Positions 10,785 to 21,971 of a stretch of DNA of 64,000 nucleotides are shown here, one piece after another (the stretch's first letter is position 1; each line of letters starts with the position of its first letter). The stretch is from positions 620,001 to 684,000 of the forward strand of contig JANATF010000007.1 of the NCBI GenBank assembly GCA_029449245.1, written 5' to 3'. The notes below the pieces were generated by a model. That model did not search any database. It saw only the letters and a list, made by a program, of their open reading frames with translations, and had not been told where the DNA came from. This DNA comes from Mortierella alpina (lineage: Eukaryota; Mortierellomycota; Mortierellomycetes; Mortierellales; Mortierellaceae). A program made the translations under genes and the position numbers.

Positions 10785-13700
10785 ATGCTACGAACAGCCA
10801 TACCGCCTACGTCCGTCGAACGCCCGTCACAGCCAGGAAGACGCCCCTCACCTATTTCGACATCCTCGTCCGCAGAGTCGACGCCCTCAACCCTGTCCAC
10901 CAAGGAGAGACGGCAGCAGCAATTGCAGCTTCTCCAGCAGCAGCAGCTGGAGCTCTACAAGCAGCAGAAGCAGCAGCAGTTTGATCGATACGGTCAGGGG
11001 CAAGGTCAGTGTTTTCGAGAGCCACTGTCGTGGGCATGGGCCATCATCATACTATCGGCTCATATCAAAATGCGTGCTTCCCTAAGCCGCCGTTCTGCCC
11101 TCGCGCCTCTCCTCGTCCCCGTCCACTTCCCCTGCTTCCATCACATTCCTACTCGAATCTCATGCCCACAATTCTCTATCTAAGCTGGACTGAAAACTGT
11201 TGGCCAGTACTTCTACGCTCCCTGTTGAAAATGACAACGCTGCTGCCTATCCTGATGAAAAGGGGCGCAAAAGGCATCGCTATGTGCCCATGTGTTCGGT
11301 GTAGGGCATGTAAAGTCTTCGCTTCTAATCGCATTTGCGCTGCGCTTTTTTTTTGTGTCTGTGTCTCTTTCTGCGCCCTTGAAACAATAGCATTGGAGAA
11401 TGGTCTTGGATATGCGGCACAGGGGCAGGGAGAGCAGGATCAGGAACAGGAGCGGGAGCAACATCTGGGACAGGGCCTGTGGGGATCACAAGAGATGAAG
11501 GACCCATGGATCAATGTTGGCAAAGATATCGAGGTGGGCCGGCTTTCTGCCCACTTTGAGCGAAGGCATTCTCATCTGTCGGACAGACACATGAACATGG
11601 GGCCAATGAAGCTTCTTTCGGATGAAACGCCTCCGGATGACATTTGGAGTATGGACGATATCGAGGAAGACCATGCTGCCACCACAACCACAACCACCAC
11701 CACCACGCCTACACCGCACTTTAATGAACAAAACGATAGCAATATCATCAAAAACAATAATGACAACAGTATCCATACCCGCAATGACAACGACACCAAC
11801 AACAATGACGATGGCGACAGCAGCAGCAAGAGACCAGCCCGTGGTTATGTTAACATGGGCAAGGACCAGATGTCCAGAGCGTCTCCTTCTGGACTGTGGG
11901 CCGCAATGTCTAAACCCCAAAGTAAATCCGGCCGCCGCACTAGGGATGGTCAAGTGGATTTCGTGAGCGGTGAAGGGCGCAGTTCCTCGCGCATCACCCA
12001 TATTCAAGAGGACCTTCCTGCATCGCTACCCCGAGGCGACAATCAAAAGTTTCCTTGGAGAGACTCCAATCTTGACGATCTCTTCACCAATATCCTTGAC
12101 TCGCCCACGCAGTATGTAGAACAGTCAACGGCCGAAAGCCCCTCGTCTCTCGCCAAGAGAAAAGGAGGATCCAGCGATCGACATGGTGACTATGACAGCG
12201 AAACAGACACGGCCTCATCCCTCAGCTTCGGCGACATCATGGACGCCATCTATAAAGGTCACGACTCCAATGATCACTCAACCGGTGTTATTTCGCCAAT
12301 ATCTGCCTCCCGTCAGTCTAAACATGAAATGGCGAGACAGCGTCTCGCAGAGTTGACGCCCTATGATGACGACCTCCGTGACAGCCCTCAGGAAAATCAT
12401 GGTCCTGAAGTTGGTCCAGCCACCCGTCGCCCCCTTCAAGGTGACCAGGATTCGCTTAGGAGGCAGCGCCAGGCAGTGATTGAGGCTGCCGCCCGAATCG
12501 ACCCCAACGACGACCGCAGTCTTCGTTCCCCACAGGACAGCAGTCAGGGCGATCTGCTGAAGATCAGGGTGCCAACTCTGGCTCCTAGCAGATTGCAGCC
12601 CAATATACCCACCTCCGCACGCTCATCACGCTACTCTTATGGATCCCGCCATCGATCACAGGTATTTATTTAAACGCGGATGCTAGCTTGAATAGCCCGT
12701 TAGATTTCATACATCTAAAACGTCTGATCCGTATTGTATTACCCTCTAGGGCTCCAAGGATACTGAGATGGGTGATCGTGGCAGCACTACTTCGAGAGAC
12801 AGCGTTTACAGGGACAGCCTCTCGGGATCAACACTGGGATCTGCAGGATTTCAGGCTCAGTTCGAAGGAATCAACAAACATGAGTTGGCGAATGTGTTTG
12901 TAGCACTCAAAGAAGGCGCTGTCGCTGAGTTAACTGCGACTTCAAATGCTCATCTCAAAGAAAACACGGCACGAATCCTGCCGCGCAATGTCAACTCTTC
13001 TCCACATCCGCCTGCAACCAAACTCGAAGGTGATTTCTCAGAGCTTCCAGCACCGGCACCTGTAGATCTTATTCTTACAGAGGACACGGACGTAACTCCT
13101 AAACCCAGCGGTCGTACTGTCAAATCGGGAGTGCTAAAAGCTGGAGCATTACAGCGATCTAGGATCAACCCCGAAAATGACGCTGCACGCGCCAAGCAGT
13201 ATGCAGCCCTTGCGAACAAAGGCTTGAGCAAGCAGTCCAGTTCGTTTGTAGAAGAACTGGCCAGTGCCACCGACACGGCATTGAAGTCCGCCATCGATAT
13301 TTCATTCAAGAGTGGATCTTCGCAAGCGCCATCTTCCAAGCAGAAGGAAGAATTAGCAGCAATGGATCAGCATCTTGCCAGTGTTTCCACGAAACCCGAG
13401 ATATCCGGGTCGCGCACCAAGCAGCAAGAGCCATCGAAACCACGGGAAGTCACGTTTGATGCTGCGCGAGACACATCGCGCTTTGACAATGACAGTATTG
13501 GCGAGCTCGGGGCCGACATGGATGATCTGGGATCTCTTGCTGGATCCCCCGGCATGGAGAATGCTTTTAAGAGTCTCGAGATCCTCGGTAACGCTGGCGT
13601 CATCAATTCTCCCCCTTACTCCTCCCCCTTTTTTTAGTTGTTTTATTTGCGCGAACCCTTGATCTTCACCGTTCTGACATGGACTGCGTGTTGTTATTTT

Positions 13701-16700
13701 GCTTTAGACATGTCCTTCGATGTAGAGGTCAGAGGCCATGACCACCGTACTCCCTCAAGGACTTCAGACATCGCCAGACATCGCCGTGCGGACGACGATG
13801 GTGCTAACAAGTATTTGTCGCTTGTGGCCTTGCCATCTAATCCCAAGCGTAGAGGCGAGTACTCACTTAACTGGGAGGACCAGATCGAGACAGCTTCAAA
13901 TGCAGAATCCTTGCATTTTGGAGGCGACACTGCTCGATCGCGCTCTTCTTCAAAATCAGGCCTCCGCCATGCACCTTCGGATTTGGCACCGGAAGAGTCG
14001 TCCTTCAGTTACGCAAAAGGTCATCTGATGCGCTACCTGACAGGGCTCCATCCGTTTGACGGATGGGACCACATTAAGACACTCGACTTGACCAAGAAAG
14101 AAGTCGAGAGCACGATCTCCCTCGACGAGCTGGCTCGTAATATTGAGGTCTTGGTCCTCAATGAGAACCAAATTTCCTACCTGACAGGTGTTCCCAAATC
14201 CGTGAAGACCCTTCAAGCTCGGTCCAACAAGCTAAGCGACCTCACCAATTTTAGCCATCTGGTCAATCTACAGTATCTTGACATCTCCCACAACGGGATC
14301 GAAGACCTTACGGGTCTTTCGAGCCTGGTCCATTTGCGGGAATTGATTGCGCAAAGTAATAATATCAAGAGTGTCTCGGCGCTACAGCAGATGGATGGTT
14401 TGATCCGGCTTGATGTCTCGCACAATTGTTTGACTGGCCTGGACTTTCGACGGAGTCAACTGTAAGCATGTCGAGTGCAATTGTGTTTGGGGAGAATTCG
14501 GGCAAATTACTAACCTGCATAACTTGATGCTCTTCCTTTAGCCAACGTCTCGAGTTCTTGGATGCATCCTACAACAAGATCGAGCAGTTGGAGAATTTGG
14601 AGTCGCTCGAGGGCCTGATCCATGCCAATCTAGGTAATGGAGCAAGGCGATCGACGTTTTTCTTATTTTTTGTGGATGTACGCTCTTTGGCTGACCTTTG
14701 TTTTTGACCTCTTATGTCCGAAATAGCACACAACCGCATCGAGGATATTAGCTTGGTGCAACCTCTGCGTCGTTTGCGCATCCTCCGACTCTCCGAGAAC
14801 AGGCTCATGACGTTTAATGCTGTACACTTTCCCCGTCTTCGGACACTTTATCTTGACGACAACCGACTTCAGGCACTCGAGAACTGCCAAACTCTGACCC
14901 GCCTGGAAAACTTTTCAGCACGAGACCAAGAGGGTGAAGGAATCGCGATCAACATGACCGAGTTTGTGAACAGCCGAAAGCTTTATCTTTCTGGCAATCC
15001 CATCCATGCGCTCAATTTTGACACGGGATTCTACAGGCTGGAGTACCTTGAGATTTGCGCCGGCTGTCTAACGGAACTCCCGCTGGATTTTGCAGCCTTG
15101 TTCCCAAACCTTCGTGGGTTGAACCTTAGTTATAATGGTTTGGACTCGTTGGCGGCCCTCGATGGACTGCATCGACTTCGAAGGCTGATTTTCGTTGGCA
15201 ACAACCTTAAAAGGTTCAACGACGTCTTTTCGCTGCTCAAACGCATGCGATCCTTGGTGACGCTTGACCTCAGGTAAGCATTTTTTACTGGGTAAATATG
15301 GAATCGCCACCACGGAATTGCATATAGAAGAACTCACCTTGCCGTTGCTACGTACAGACATAACCCGTTGACGTCCAACATGTACCCAGCCATGTCCATC
15401 CGCCAGGGTTCCAAGTACCAGGACACCTATCGAACCAACCAAAACTCTGAAACTGAGCTCGACTGGCGTCGACGTGATGTAGGTTTTCGAAGGTCGCTAC
15501 CGGACACAATGTATGTAAAACGATCAGTCTACAGAGCAGCGATTCTCAAGTCATGCAAGCGACTCGAGTGGTTTGATGGCGGAGCCATACAATCCAAGGA
15601 GAGAGAGCGCGTGCCAATGGTGCTGGGTGATCTGATCGACAACTATGGCCGGAACCACCTGATGGATAACCGCAGACAGGACGAAGATGAGGAGGAGGAC
15701 GAGTTTGAGTACGGCTACGAGGACCAAGGAGGGTACTACTACCCCGCACAGGGGTTGGCGCATGGTGAACAGGAGGAGGAAGGCGCAGACTGGGTCTTTG
15801 ACCGACAGCAGCTGGAACAGAGCGAGGACGGCGAAGGACGTGATGACGACTTTGAGCAGGATGATCGTGATCCAGAGGATATAACGGACCATAGTAAGCG
15901 AGTGGACAGCAGCGTCGGCAGCGGCAGTCTGAGTGGCCAGCACTATATGCCAAAGTCCCCGCTCTCTCGATTCTCATCCATGGCTCCGCATCGGATGCGA
16001 TCATTGTCCTCGAGTGGGTACGCAATCGCCCCTCCTACAAGAGGCATCCGTCAGCAGGTTGTAGTCTCCCCATCCAAGACCAATCTGACAGCTTCTGGTG
16101 CATCTAAAAGGATGAGCTCTAGCAGCACGCTCTCCCAGTCATTGCAGATCAAATCTGGCAGAAGCTCATCATCGCAGCAGCGTCGGCGCCACCACGAGGA
16201 GCTCGTTGCTGGCCCAGTCCATGCTATTGACCATGAGGAAGCGGTATTGCCATATGAGGGTTCATCCGACAAGAGATCTGCAGTGCGGAGCTGGAGAGAT
16301 GAAGTGAATGAGGTGTCTCAGCTGAGAAAACTACAGCACTCGCCTCGTGTTGCTGGTGCTTCTGCGGCTTCACGTTCCCGCCCTCCTTCTGCTGCCGCTA
16401 TTGCGCATGAGACAAAGACCCAGCCTCGGCAAATGCCACTGCGCAAGGAAAAGAGCACTGCTACAGGAAGCTCTAACAGTACTAGCAGTGGCAGTAGCCG
16501 TGGCAGCATCCGCAACGAAACCAGCACTGTTGCTGTAGCCAATAATAGCGGTGAGAGGCGACGATCTACTGCCACCCCGCTCGAACGAAGGACTAGCGTT
16601 GGACGCAGCAAATTCAGCATTCCGCCTCCTCCGATGGCGTTTGCCGCAGCTTCGAATGCTCAACCTTTGACTCATGTCCGCGGACGATCGGATGGCACAG

Positions 16701-17218
16701 CCTCGGCCTCGTTGCAGCGACCGCGCTCGCAGCAATTGCACACTACGACTCCAGGCTTCGAAGGCGGAGCGAGTCCCATGCATCACACTATGCATCAGTC
16801 CACCACACTCCAGCGCCACATGTCCATGTCCCCTTCAATGGGCCTGACGGCCAGCGGCACGCTCCTGCGGCCTAGTCATCTCCGCCGACGGTCATTTGGG
16901 CTCTACCCTGTAGGGCATAGTCCAAGTCATCATCAACCTCAGGCGGGTCAATCGCTAGCAGCGTCACCCGGTTACTTTAGCACGAATCACCACCAGAGCC
17001 AACAGTATCTGCATCAGACTATGCAGAGTCCCTTTGGGATCGGCAAGAGTGTGACGCCCTTGGCGGGTCTGGGCGGCGGTGGAAGGAGTCTGCCCAATAC
17101 GCCATCAAAGGGTGGACGGGCCAGTCGAGTCTCGATTGGACAGGGATCCCAACACCAGCAGCAGCACTACCCTCAGACGCTTGCACGGGACATGGAGCGA
17201 TCTGTTACTGAGGACTAG
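10785..17218 (+). CDS. NUD1: Nud1/Cdc11-like leucine-rich repeat scaffold of the spindle pole body
   Basis: Role: Nud1 (budding yeast) and Cdc11 (fission yeast; SepK in Aspergillus) anchor the mitotic exit/septation initiation kinase cascade at the spindle pole body. Seen: seven exons (10785-11004, 11391-12661, 12750-13587, 13708-14461, 14542-14633, 14727-15273, 15358-17218) sum to 1860 residues. Residues ~1-890 are disordered, with Gln, Thr and Asn/Asp runs. Residues ~890-1310 hold about a dozen leucine-rich repeats, opening with GWDHIKTLDLTKKEVESTISL and closing with the capping motif VYRAAILKSCKRLEWFDG that is typical of this family. A Ser/Arg/Gln-rich tail of ~550 residues follows. It is much longer than yeast Nud1 (851) or Cdc11 (about 1045), by a longer tail. 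The first 5' donor is GTCAGT, a weaker form, so exon 1 is the least certain part. Confidence 0.88.
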
Positions 17219-18228
17219 GGTTCCTGGGCTTGTCTTTTGATATGTGAAGTTGCTGTCCAGTTGTCAAAGCAGACCAAGATATAAAAAAAATCGCAGCTTC
17301 AGTTCATAGTGGTTGTCGTTGTTATTGAATGTCTTTGCCATGCCAACCGTCCTTGGAAAGGTCATTAAGAGTGAGTTACGCCTTTTTTTTCATTGAGCAT
17401 TGCAAAAGATGAAAGCGTGACAATCCAAAACGCCCCGTCTGTTCTATCATCGGCATTGATTGAGAGAGAACTTGGTCAGCTTAACGGATTTGAGTTCAGG
17501 ACGACTATGAATATTGGGTGCACGTCAAGCCCTTTCGTCACTGTCTATAGGATTGCTCGCTGTTAGGCGCTGTACAGGAAGAAGGCTCGAAGGGCTCGTG
17601 CATATTGATCAGCGACCGTATCCAACTTCCTCTGTGCCATATCTCCACGTTTCTGGAATCCTTTTCGTCAGCCCTCGATGGGCGCGGTGGGTTGTGGTTT
17701 CGCTTCTGCCACTTGACTCTGCGTTCTTCGACACTTTCTAGCACCTCATTGGCAATACCATGAACGGTCTATAGGTAATGCTCGACGGATTGCTGAAGTT
17801 CCTCAAGTCGTTCTTAGTCGTTGAGTTGGCTGGACTCTTCCTGTTCAAACTGCGGACTATGTCGGCGTTCGACACCAAACCGTAGAAAGGAATATCGATC
17901 ATTGGTTGCTACCTTTGAGAAGGCGGTTTGGTGTGGGGAGTTGATGTTGGTCCAGAAACTCTCTTGTTGGCGCTTTTGGCTGGGTTAATAGGACTCAGAG
18001 GCTGGAGCTCCCGAAGTTGATTGACGTCGTGCGATCAGATCCGTCTAGGATCGAGATCGATCCATTCACGTAAATATGATAATATCTTATAAAAGCTCAA
18101 TCATCCTCCATGTAATGCAGCAAGGCTCTGAGTTCATAGCGTCTTGGGACTTTGAAGGGGCACCATGAATGACTAAGAGACGCAACCTCGCGGCATTTGT
18201 ATCAGTTTACCTGTGGACAAACGACTGA
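17219..18228. other. Gene-poor stretch after NUD1
   Basis: The first ~120 bases are the NUD1 3' flank. The remainder has stop codons in all frames at short intervals. Some minus-strand segments (17850-18060) read as short Pro/Ser/Asn-rich pieces that could be a decayed gene, but I cannot assign them. It may also contain 5' exons of the orphan reading frame that follows. Confidence 0.4.
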
Positions 18229-18993
18229 GAGATAGATGAAGATGCTCCAGGTGTCGGTATCTCAGATGGCGCTGTACCAGGTATCGCTGCTCAAGGCGAC
18301 GGTGTTCAAGTGCAAGTTGCACAGGCCGTTGTTAACGAAGGCCGAAACAGCGGTGTCACAGTATCCCACGACGAGATGAAGGGCTTCTTGGATGTCAGAT
18401 ATGTCATTGCTCCTGAGGCGAAGACTAGGACAGCAGCAAAAGAGTGCTACATGGACCTACGCGAGACTTTATTGAAACTTTCGATGCTACCAAACAGTGT
18501 TCTCCCAAAGGCCGTTCAGATCGTAAATGGAAACTCCCGCCAGCCCACAGTATCAGAGAAAAGGTTGATCAGGCTGGCTTCAGGGAACCAGGATCGCGTA
18601 CGTGTACTACTAGAGCTCTGCAATTCGGTCGCCTTCCACGAGATCTGGTTAGATGTTTGGAAAAGGTCACAGACCTTAGCCTGCTATCGACATTACCTTG
18701 TCGCGAAGAAAACTACGGTCAACTATCCCGGTATCTTCAGGACCCTGAAGGCGGTCGGCAGTGAAGGCCAGGATATCGAACGGCCTGTGGGCGAGCTAAG
18801 CGAGGCGATCAGTCAGATATCCAAGGCGATTCGAACCTGCATTGTGCCTTTTAACAAGACTTTGCGACAAGAACTCGAGCCTAACAAGGATCTTGTATTG
18901 GGAAAGATTGAGAATGTACAGTACGCAATAATAGAAGTATCCAGCGATATGTTTTCCCTGGCGCACATGGTAACCTTGGCCTCAACATCATAA
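18229..18993 (+). CDS. Orphan reading frame, probably the last exon of an unknown gene
   Basis: I do not recognise it. The frame is open from 18229, just after an in-frame TGA that overlaps a possible AG acceptor (ACTGAG), to a TAA at 18991-18993, giving 254 residues. It starts EIDEDAPGVGISDGAVPGIA, includes no ATG until KGFLDVRY is near, and so probably needs an upstream exon. The middle and C-terminal parts look alpha-helical and amphipathic: KECYMDLRETLLKLSMLPNS, then GELSEAISQISKAIRTCI and ENVQYAIIEVSSDMFSLAH. There is no signal peptide, membrane segment or cysteine pattern. Composition is balanced and codon usage looks coding, unlike the flanks. It lies in the accessory-looking interval before the TIL genes. 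Alternatives are a lineage-specific gene or the surviving exon of a decayed one. Confidence 0.5.
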   Translation, partial: EIDEDAPGVGISDGAVPGIAAQGDGVQVQVAQAVVNEGRNSGVTVSHDEMKGFLDVRYVIAPEAKTRTAAKECYMDLRETLLKLSMLPNSVLPKAVQIVNGNSRQPTVSEKRLIRLASGNQDRVRVLLELCNSVAFHEIWLDVWKRSQTLACYRHYLVAKKTTVNYPGIFRTLKAVGSEGQDIERPVGELSEAISQISKAIRTCIVPFNKTLRQELEPNKDLVLGKIENVQYAIIEVSSDMFSLAHMVTLASTS

Positions 18994-19085
18994 TGGAAAG
19001 GATCATATTTTATGATCCTTACTGTATCTCAACATGCGGAGAACGTTCTATTCTAGACCATTCGCTTCAGGCAAGTATATTTCGT

Positions 19086-19673
19086 TTAGGGTCTTGAAGA
19101 CTTAGACTTCTTGCGATCGGACTTGGTCTTGGACTGGGAAGCCTTAGTCTTGGGCTTGGAGGCGTTAGACTTCTTGCACGATTGCTTACGAACGCAGAGA
19201 CCGTCTCTGGCGCGGAGGAGGCCGTCCTTGCAAAAGCATCCTGCCTTACGGTTCTTGGAGCAAGACTTTGGATTCTCGCACGAGCTTTCACAAATTGTTT
19301 TACGTTCGCGAAAGACCTCGTCCTTTTTGCATTTCTTGGATCTCTTGGTGGGGGTTGAGGTGGGCTTCGCAGAAGCAGTAGCTGTTGCAGGGGCAGGAGT
19401 AAAAGCCTTGCACTTTGATCTGTGGACACACTGGCCATCCTTGCGACGGACCAGACCAGCCGTACAGAAGCAACCCGAGACACAATTTAAGGTACAGATC
19501 CTCGGCCCAGAGTTGATGTTCTCGCAAGTGTTCGGGCAGGACGAACCACAATTGTTGTAGAGCTCGTTCTTCCCACAAGCGCTCTGGGCGGAAGCCAAGG
19601 CGAGGAGCGCGGTAGAGGCAATGATGACAGCCAGGACTAGGACCCTAGTATAGCGACGCCTAGAGGAAAACAT
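19086..19673 (-). CDS. Secreted protein with two TIL (trypsin inhibitor-like) domains
   Basis: Seen: one exon of 195 residues. A signal peptide (MFSSRRRYTRVLVLAVIIAS, likely cleaved after ALASA near residue 29) is followed by two TIL domains and a basic Ser/Lys tail ending DRKKSKSSRP. TIL-1 (about 32-88) has all ten cysteines in the C-x8-C-x3-C-x3-C-x9-C-x3-C-x3-C-x-C pattern. TIL-2 (about 112-168) has only eight: positions C2 and C6 are replaced while spacing is kept. Known: TIL domains are small disulfide-rich serine protease inhibitors, also found in von Willebrand factor-like proteins. The residue two after C5, which is P1 in Ascaris-type inhibitors, is Leu in TIL-1 and Lys in TIL-2. Inference: an extracellular inhibitor or surface protein. 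It is a paralog of the gene at 21144-21896. Confidence 0.85.
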   Translation of the reverse strand: MFSSRRRYTRVLVLAVIIASTALLALASAQSACGKNELYNNCGSSCPNTCENINSGPRICTLNCVSGCFCTAGLVRRKDGQCVHRSKCKAFTPAPATATASAKPTSTPTKRSKKCKKDEVFRERKTICESSCENPKSCSKNRKAGCFCKDGLLRARDGLCVRKQSCKKSNASKPKTKASQSKTKSDRKKSKSSRP

Positions 19674-19792
19674 GATTCTTGCTTTATGAAAAGGGAGGGT
19701 GAAGGAAGCAGGGATGACTAGCTTAAAATAATAGCCAAGGTTCTGTTACTGTATGATGGAAATCTGCTGGCTAAGCAAGAGGCTTTTATAGG

Positions 19793-19800
19793 GATATAGA
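19793..19800 (-). promoter_or_regulatory. TATA box of the first TIL gene
   Basis: TATAAAAG on the minus strand, about 120 bases before the start codon. The same octamer followed by C lies upstream of the second TIL gene, and both are followed by a nearby CAGCAGAT-type motif (plus strand ATCTGCTG at 19762-19769 and 21930-21938), so the two promoters appear to be derived from one duplicated unit. Confidence 0.6.
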
Positions 19801-21143
19801 GCGAGTGAAGAACTGAAGTTCCTTCCACGTTGATTTTAGATAGGAGACATATCTACGCTCAGATAAAGTATACCGACTACTTACCGGAGCAAGGTTATTG
19901 CACCAAGCTTACTCGAGTTCCAAAAGCGTTTTATGAACCTCTATGTGTAGCGGTGTCACGAAGCCCGCCTATATGAAGGAGAGGCAAACTCAGCAGAAAT
20001 TCCTTGTGGGAGATGTTTGACCTTACAGTGAGAGGTATACGTACTCCACATGGCATTACCCTTCGCAACAATATGTCCATTCTACCAGTCTACTGTACTC
20101 GCTTACATACCTCCTGTATAGCCAGAGGGTATTTTTAACACTCAAATGAAGCAGATGCGTCATCGAAGGCTTTACCAAGACTGCGAGAATGTATCCTACC
20201 AGAGCTCTAGCACTTCTCTCCAAAGTGAAAAGGACCCGTGCACTCTAACTCAATAGGCAGGCCAGTCTCGACCGGTCTTTTTTTCCTTTAGCACCTGTCG
20301 GTACCCACGTACTGTTAGTACTCTTCGGTGGCGATTCAAAGCGTTAAAGCTAGCCCATAAGCTGGATCATCACTCGCTGTGAACTCTGCCCATTTTAAAC
20401 GCGCACACACTGTGAGTCCTCTTATTGTATTGTGCGTCATTAAGCAGATGCCATGGTCGTCTGCTAGTGGAAGGCATTTTCATTTATTCTGTGCTGTTCA
20501 CCACCATTCTTGATTAAGCGACAGAACCAATTTAGGGCGACTAATTGGTATTATGCCATCCTACTAAGGTACCTAGGCACTCCTTTTCATAACATGTCGC
20601 ATCGTAAAACATTGAAGCTGATACTCAGGACTCGCATCACTACTATCTGGGCCCCATTAAATGATATGGATCCCCTCTATGGCTACCGTTTGTTGAACAA
20701 GCCATTCAATATTGATAGTAGGCTGTTGATAGATCGAGAAAAGCCTCGCAGCACAAAAGCGGCTACTGAAATTTCGCCTGATCGACGAATTTGTCGCTGC
20801 AGAGAATTTGATTTTCATAGAGGGCCCGGCCATGCTTCAAGCCGAGTCCATGCATACTCTTCGCCTTAAATGGCACAGCCGTCGAAGATGGCTCTTCAAA
20901 TGATGTCGCGTTCCTCCGATACCAGAGGATAAGCAAACAGCCATGGGAGCATCAACTTACATTCCCAAAATAATCCCATCTAGATCGTTGGCTATATAGG
21001 TCTTTAATTGCATACTCTCATAGAAAATGTAGCTGCGAAAACCTCGGCGCAAAGTCTGAGCTATCTAATCAAGGTCGTTTCTAGCAAACATATACGATCA
21101 TGGACCATTCTCGTATCCATACAGGCGTCACACCGGATATCAT
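19801..21143. other. Intergenic stretch between the two TIL genes
   Basis: About 1.3 kb without a gene I can support. It is richer in A/T than the housekeeping regions. A frame at 20510-20869 (plus) is open for ~119 codons, but starts in ATT-like context, has no domain, and its composition resembles the flanks. No terminal inverted repeats or transposase motifs are visible. Confidence 0.4.
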
Positions 21144-21896
21144 CTACTGCGAAGAATGCTTTGACTTCTTGCGATCGGCCTTGTTCGATTTGTTCTTGCG
21201 TTTGGCTAGGGCCTTGCACGAACTCTTGCGGACACAGTCACCGTTCTTGGCTCGGACACGACCGCGCTTACAGACGCATCCCGAGACGCACTTCCTGTTA
21301 CAGCTGCCCGAATGAGAGTTCTCACAAGTGGGTTCGCAATGCGCACTGCAAGCGTCAAAGACCTCATGCCTCTCGCATTTAGACGGCTTTGGCTTTGGGA
21401 ACTGGATGGGCTTGGAGGGAGCCTTGCACGACTTGACGGGAATACAACTACCGTCGTTGGCTCGAACAAGACCAGCCTTGCAAACGCAGCCCTTGATACA
21501 CAACTTATTACAGAGGACGAACTGAGGCGTCTCGCAAGTGGGTTCGCAATGCGCACCGCAAGCATCAAAGACCTCGTACTTCTTGCAATCAGAAAGGTCT
21601 GGGTCCGGGAACTGGATGGGCTTGGATGGAGCCTTGCACAACTTGAGGGGAACACAGTTGCCGTCCTTGGCTCGAACAAGACCGTTCTTGCAGAAGCACC
21701 CTGAGACGAAATTCCTGGTGCAGGTGGTAGGATTGGGCGTCTCGCAAGTCGGGGGGCAAGCCGAACCTGTACTGGTGTAAACCTCGTTTTCCTTGCACCG
21801 GGTCTGCGCAACCGCAATGGTAAGGAACGCAGAAAAGGCGAGGATGGTGGTGACCAATGCCAGGAACCTGGGATGACGACGATTGACGAGAGGCAT
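21144..21896 (-). CDS. Secreted protein with three TIL domains
   Basis: Seen: a single exon of 250 residues. The start at 21896 (MPLVNRRHPRF) is chosen over an ATG at 22007 because it leads straight into a signal peptide (LALVTTILAFSAFLTIAVA) and lies 67 bases after a TATA box; the longer start would translate the TATA region. Three TIL domains follow at about 33-88, 102-156 and 170-224, joined by near-identical linkers with KAPSKPIQFP. TIL-1 has eight cysteines, with C2 and C6 missing; TIL-2 and TIL-3 have all ten. Predicted P1 residues are Arg, Lys and Arg, suggesting trypsin-like targets if they inhibit. The basic C-terminal tail (KADRKKSKHSSQ) matches the tail of the paralog at 19086-19673. 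TIL-2 and TIL-3 are the most alike, so internal duplication is likely. Confidence 0.87.
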   Translation of the reverse strand: MPLVNRRHPRFLALVTTILAFSAFLTIAVAQTRCKENEVYTSTGSACPPTCETPNPTTCTRNFVSGCFCKNGLVRAKDGNCVPLKLCKAPSKPIQFPDPDLSDCKKYEVFDACGAHCEPTCETPQFVLCNKLCIKGCVCKAGLVRANDGSCIPVKSCKAPSKPIQFPKPKPSKCERHEVFDACSAHCEPTCENSHSGSCNRKCVSGCVCKRGRVRAKNGDCVRKSSCKALAKRKNKSNKADRKKSKHSSQ

Positions 21897-21963
21897 ATTT
21901 TTTTCTTGATGGCAGTAGGTACAGTGGGAGATCTGCTGAAAGAAAAATGCGCTGAACATCGAG

Positions 21964-21971
21964 CTTTTATA
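21964..21971 (-). promoter_or_regulatory. TATA box of the second TIL gene
   Basis: TATAAAAG (followed by C) on the minus strand, 67 bases before the start at 21896. This strong consensus box, rare in front of the housekeeping genes in this window, suggests inducible, TATA-dependent transcription. Confidence 0.6.

Noticed and set aside
17219-18228. A decayed transposable element after NUD1
   Set aside because: I looked for reverse transcriptase, integrase or transposase motifs and for inverted or direct terminal repeats, and saw none. The interval stays unassigned.
20510-20869. A 119-codon frame between the two TIL genes
   Set aside because: It begins at a non-ATG codon, has no hydrophobic core pattern or domain, and lies in A/T-rich DNA without splice signals.
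19111-21817. Leu-rich frames antisense to, and Arg-rich frames overlapping, the TIL genes
   Set aside because: They result from the repeated TIL coding sequence read in other frames; the sense frame has signal peptide and cysteine pattern.
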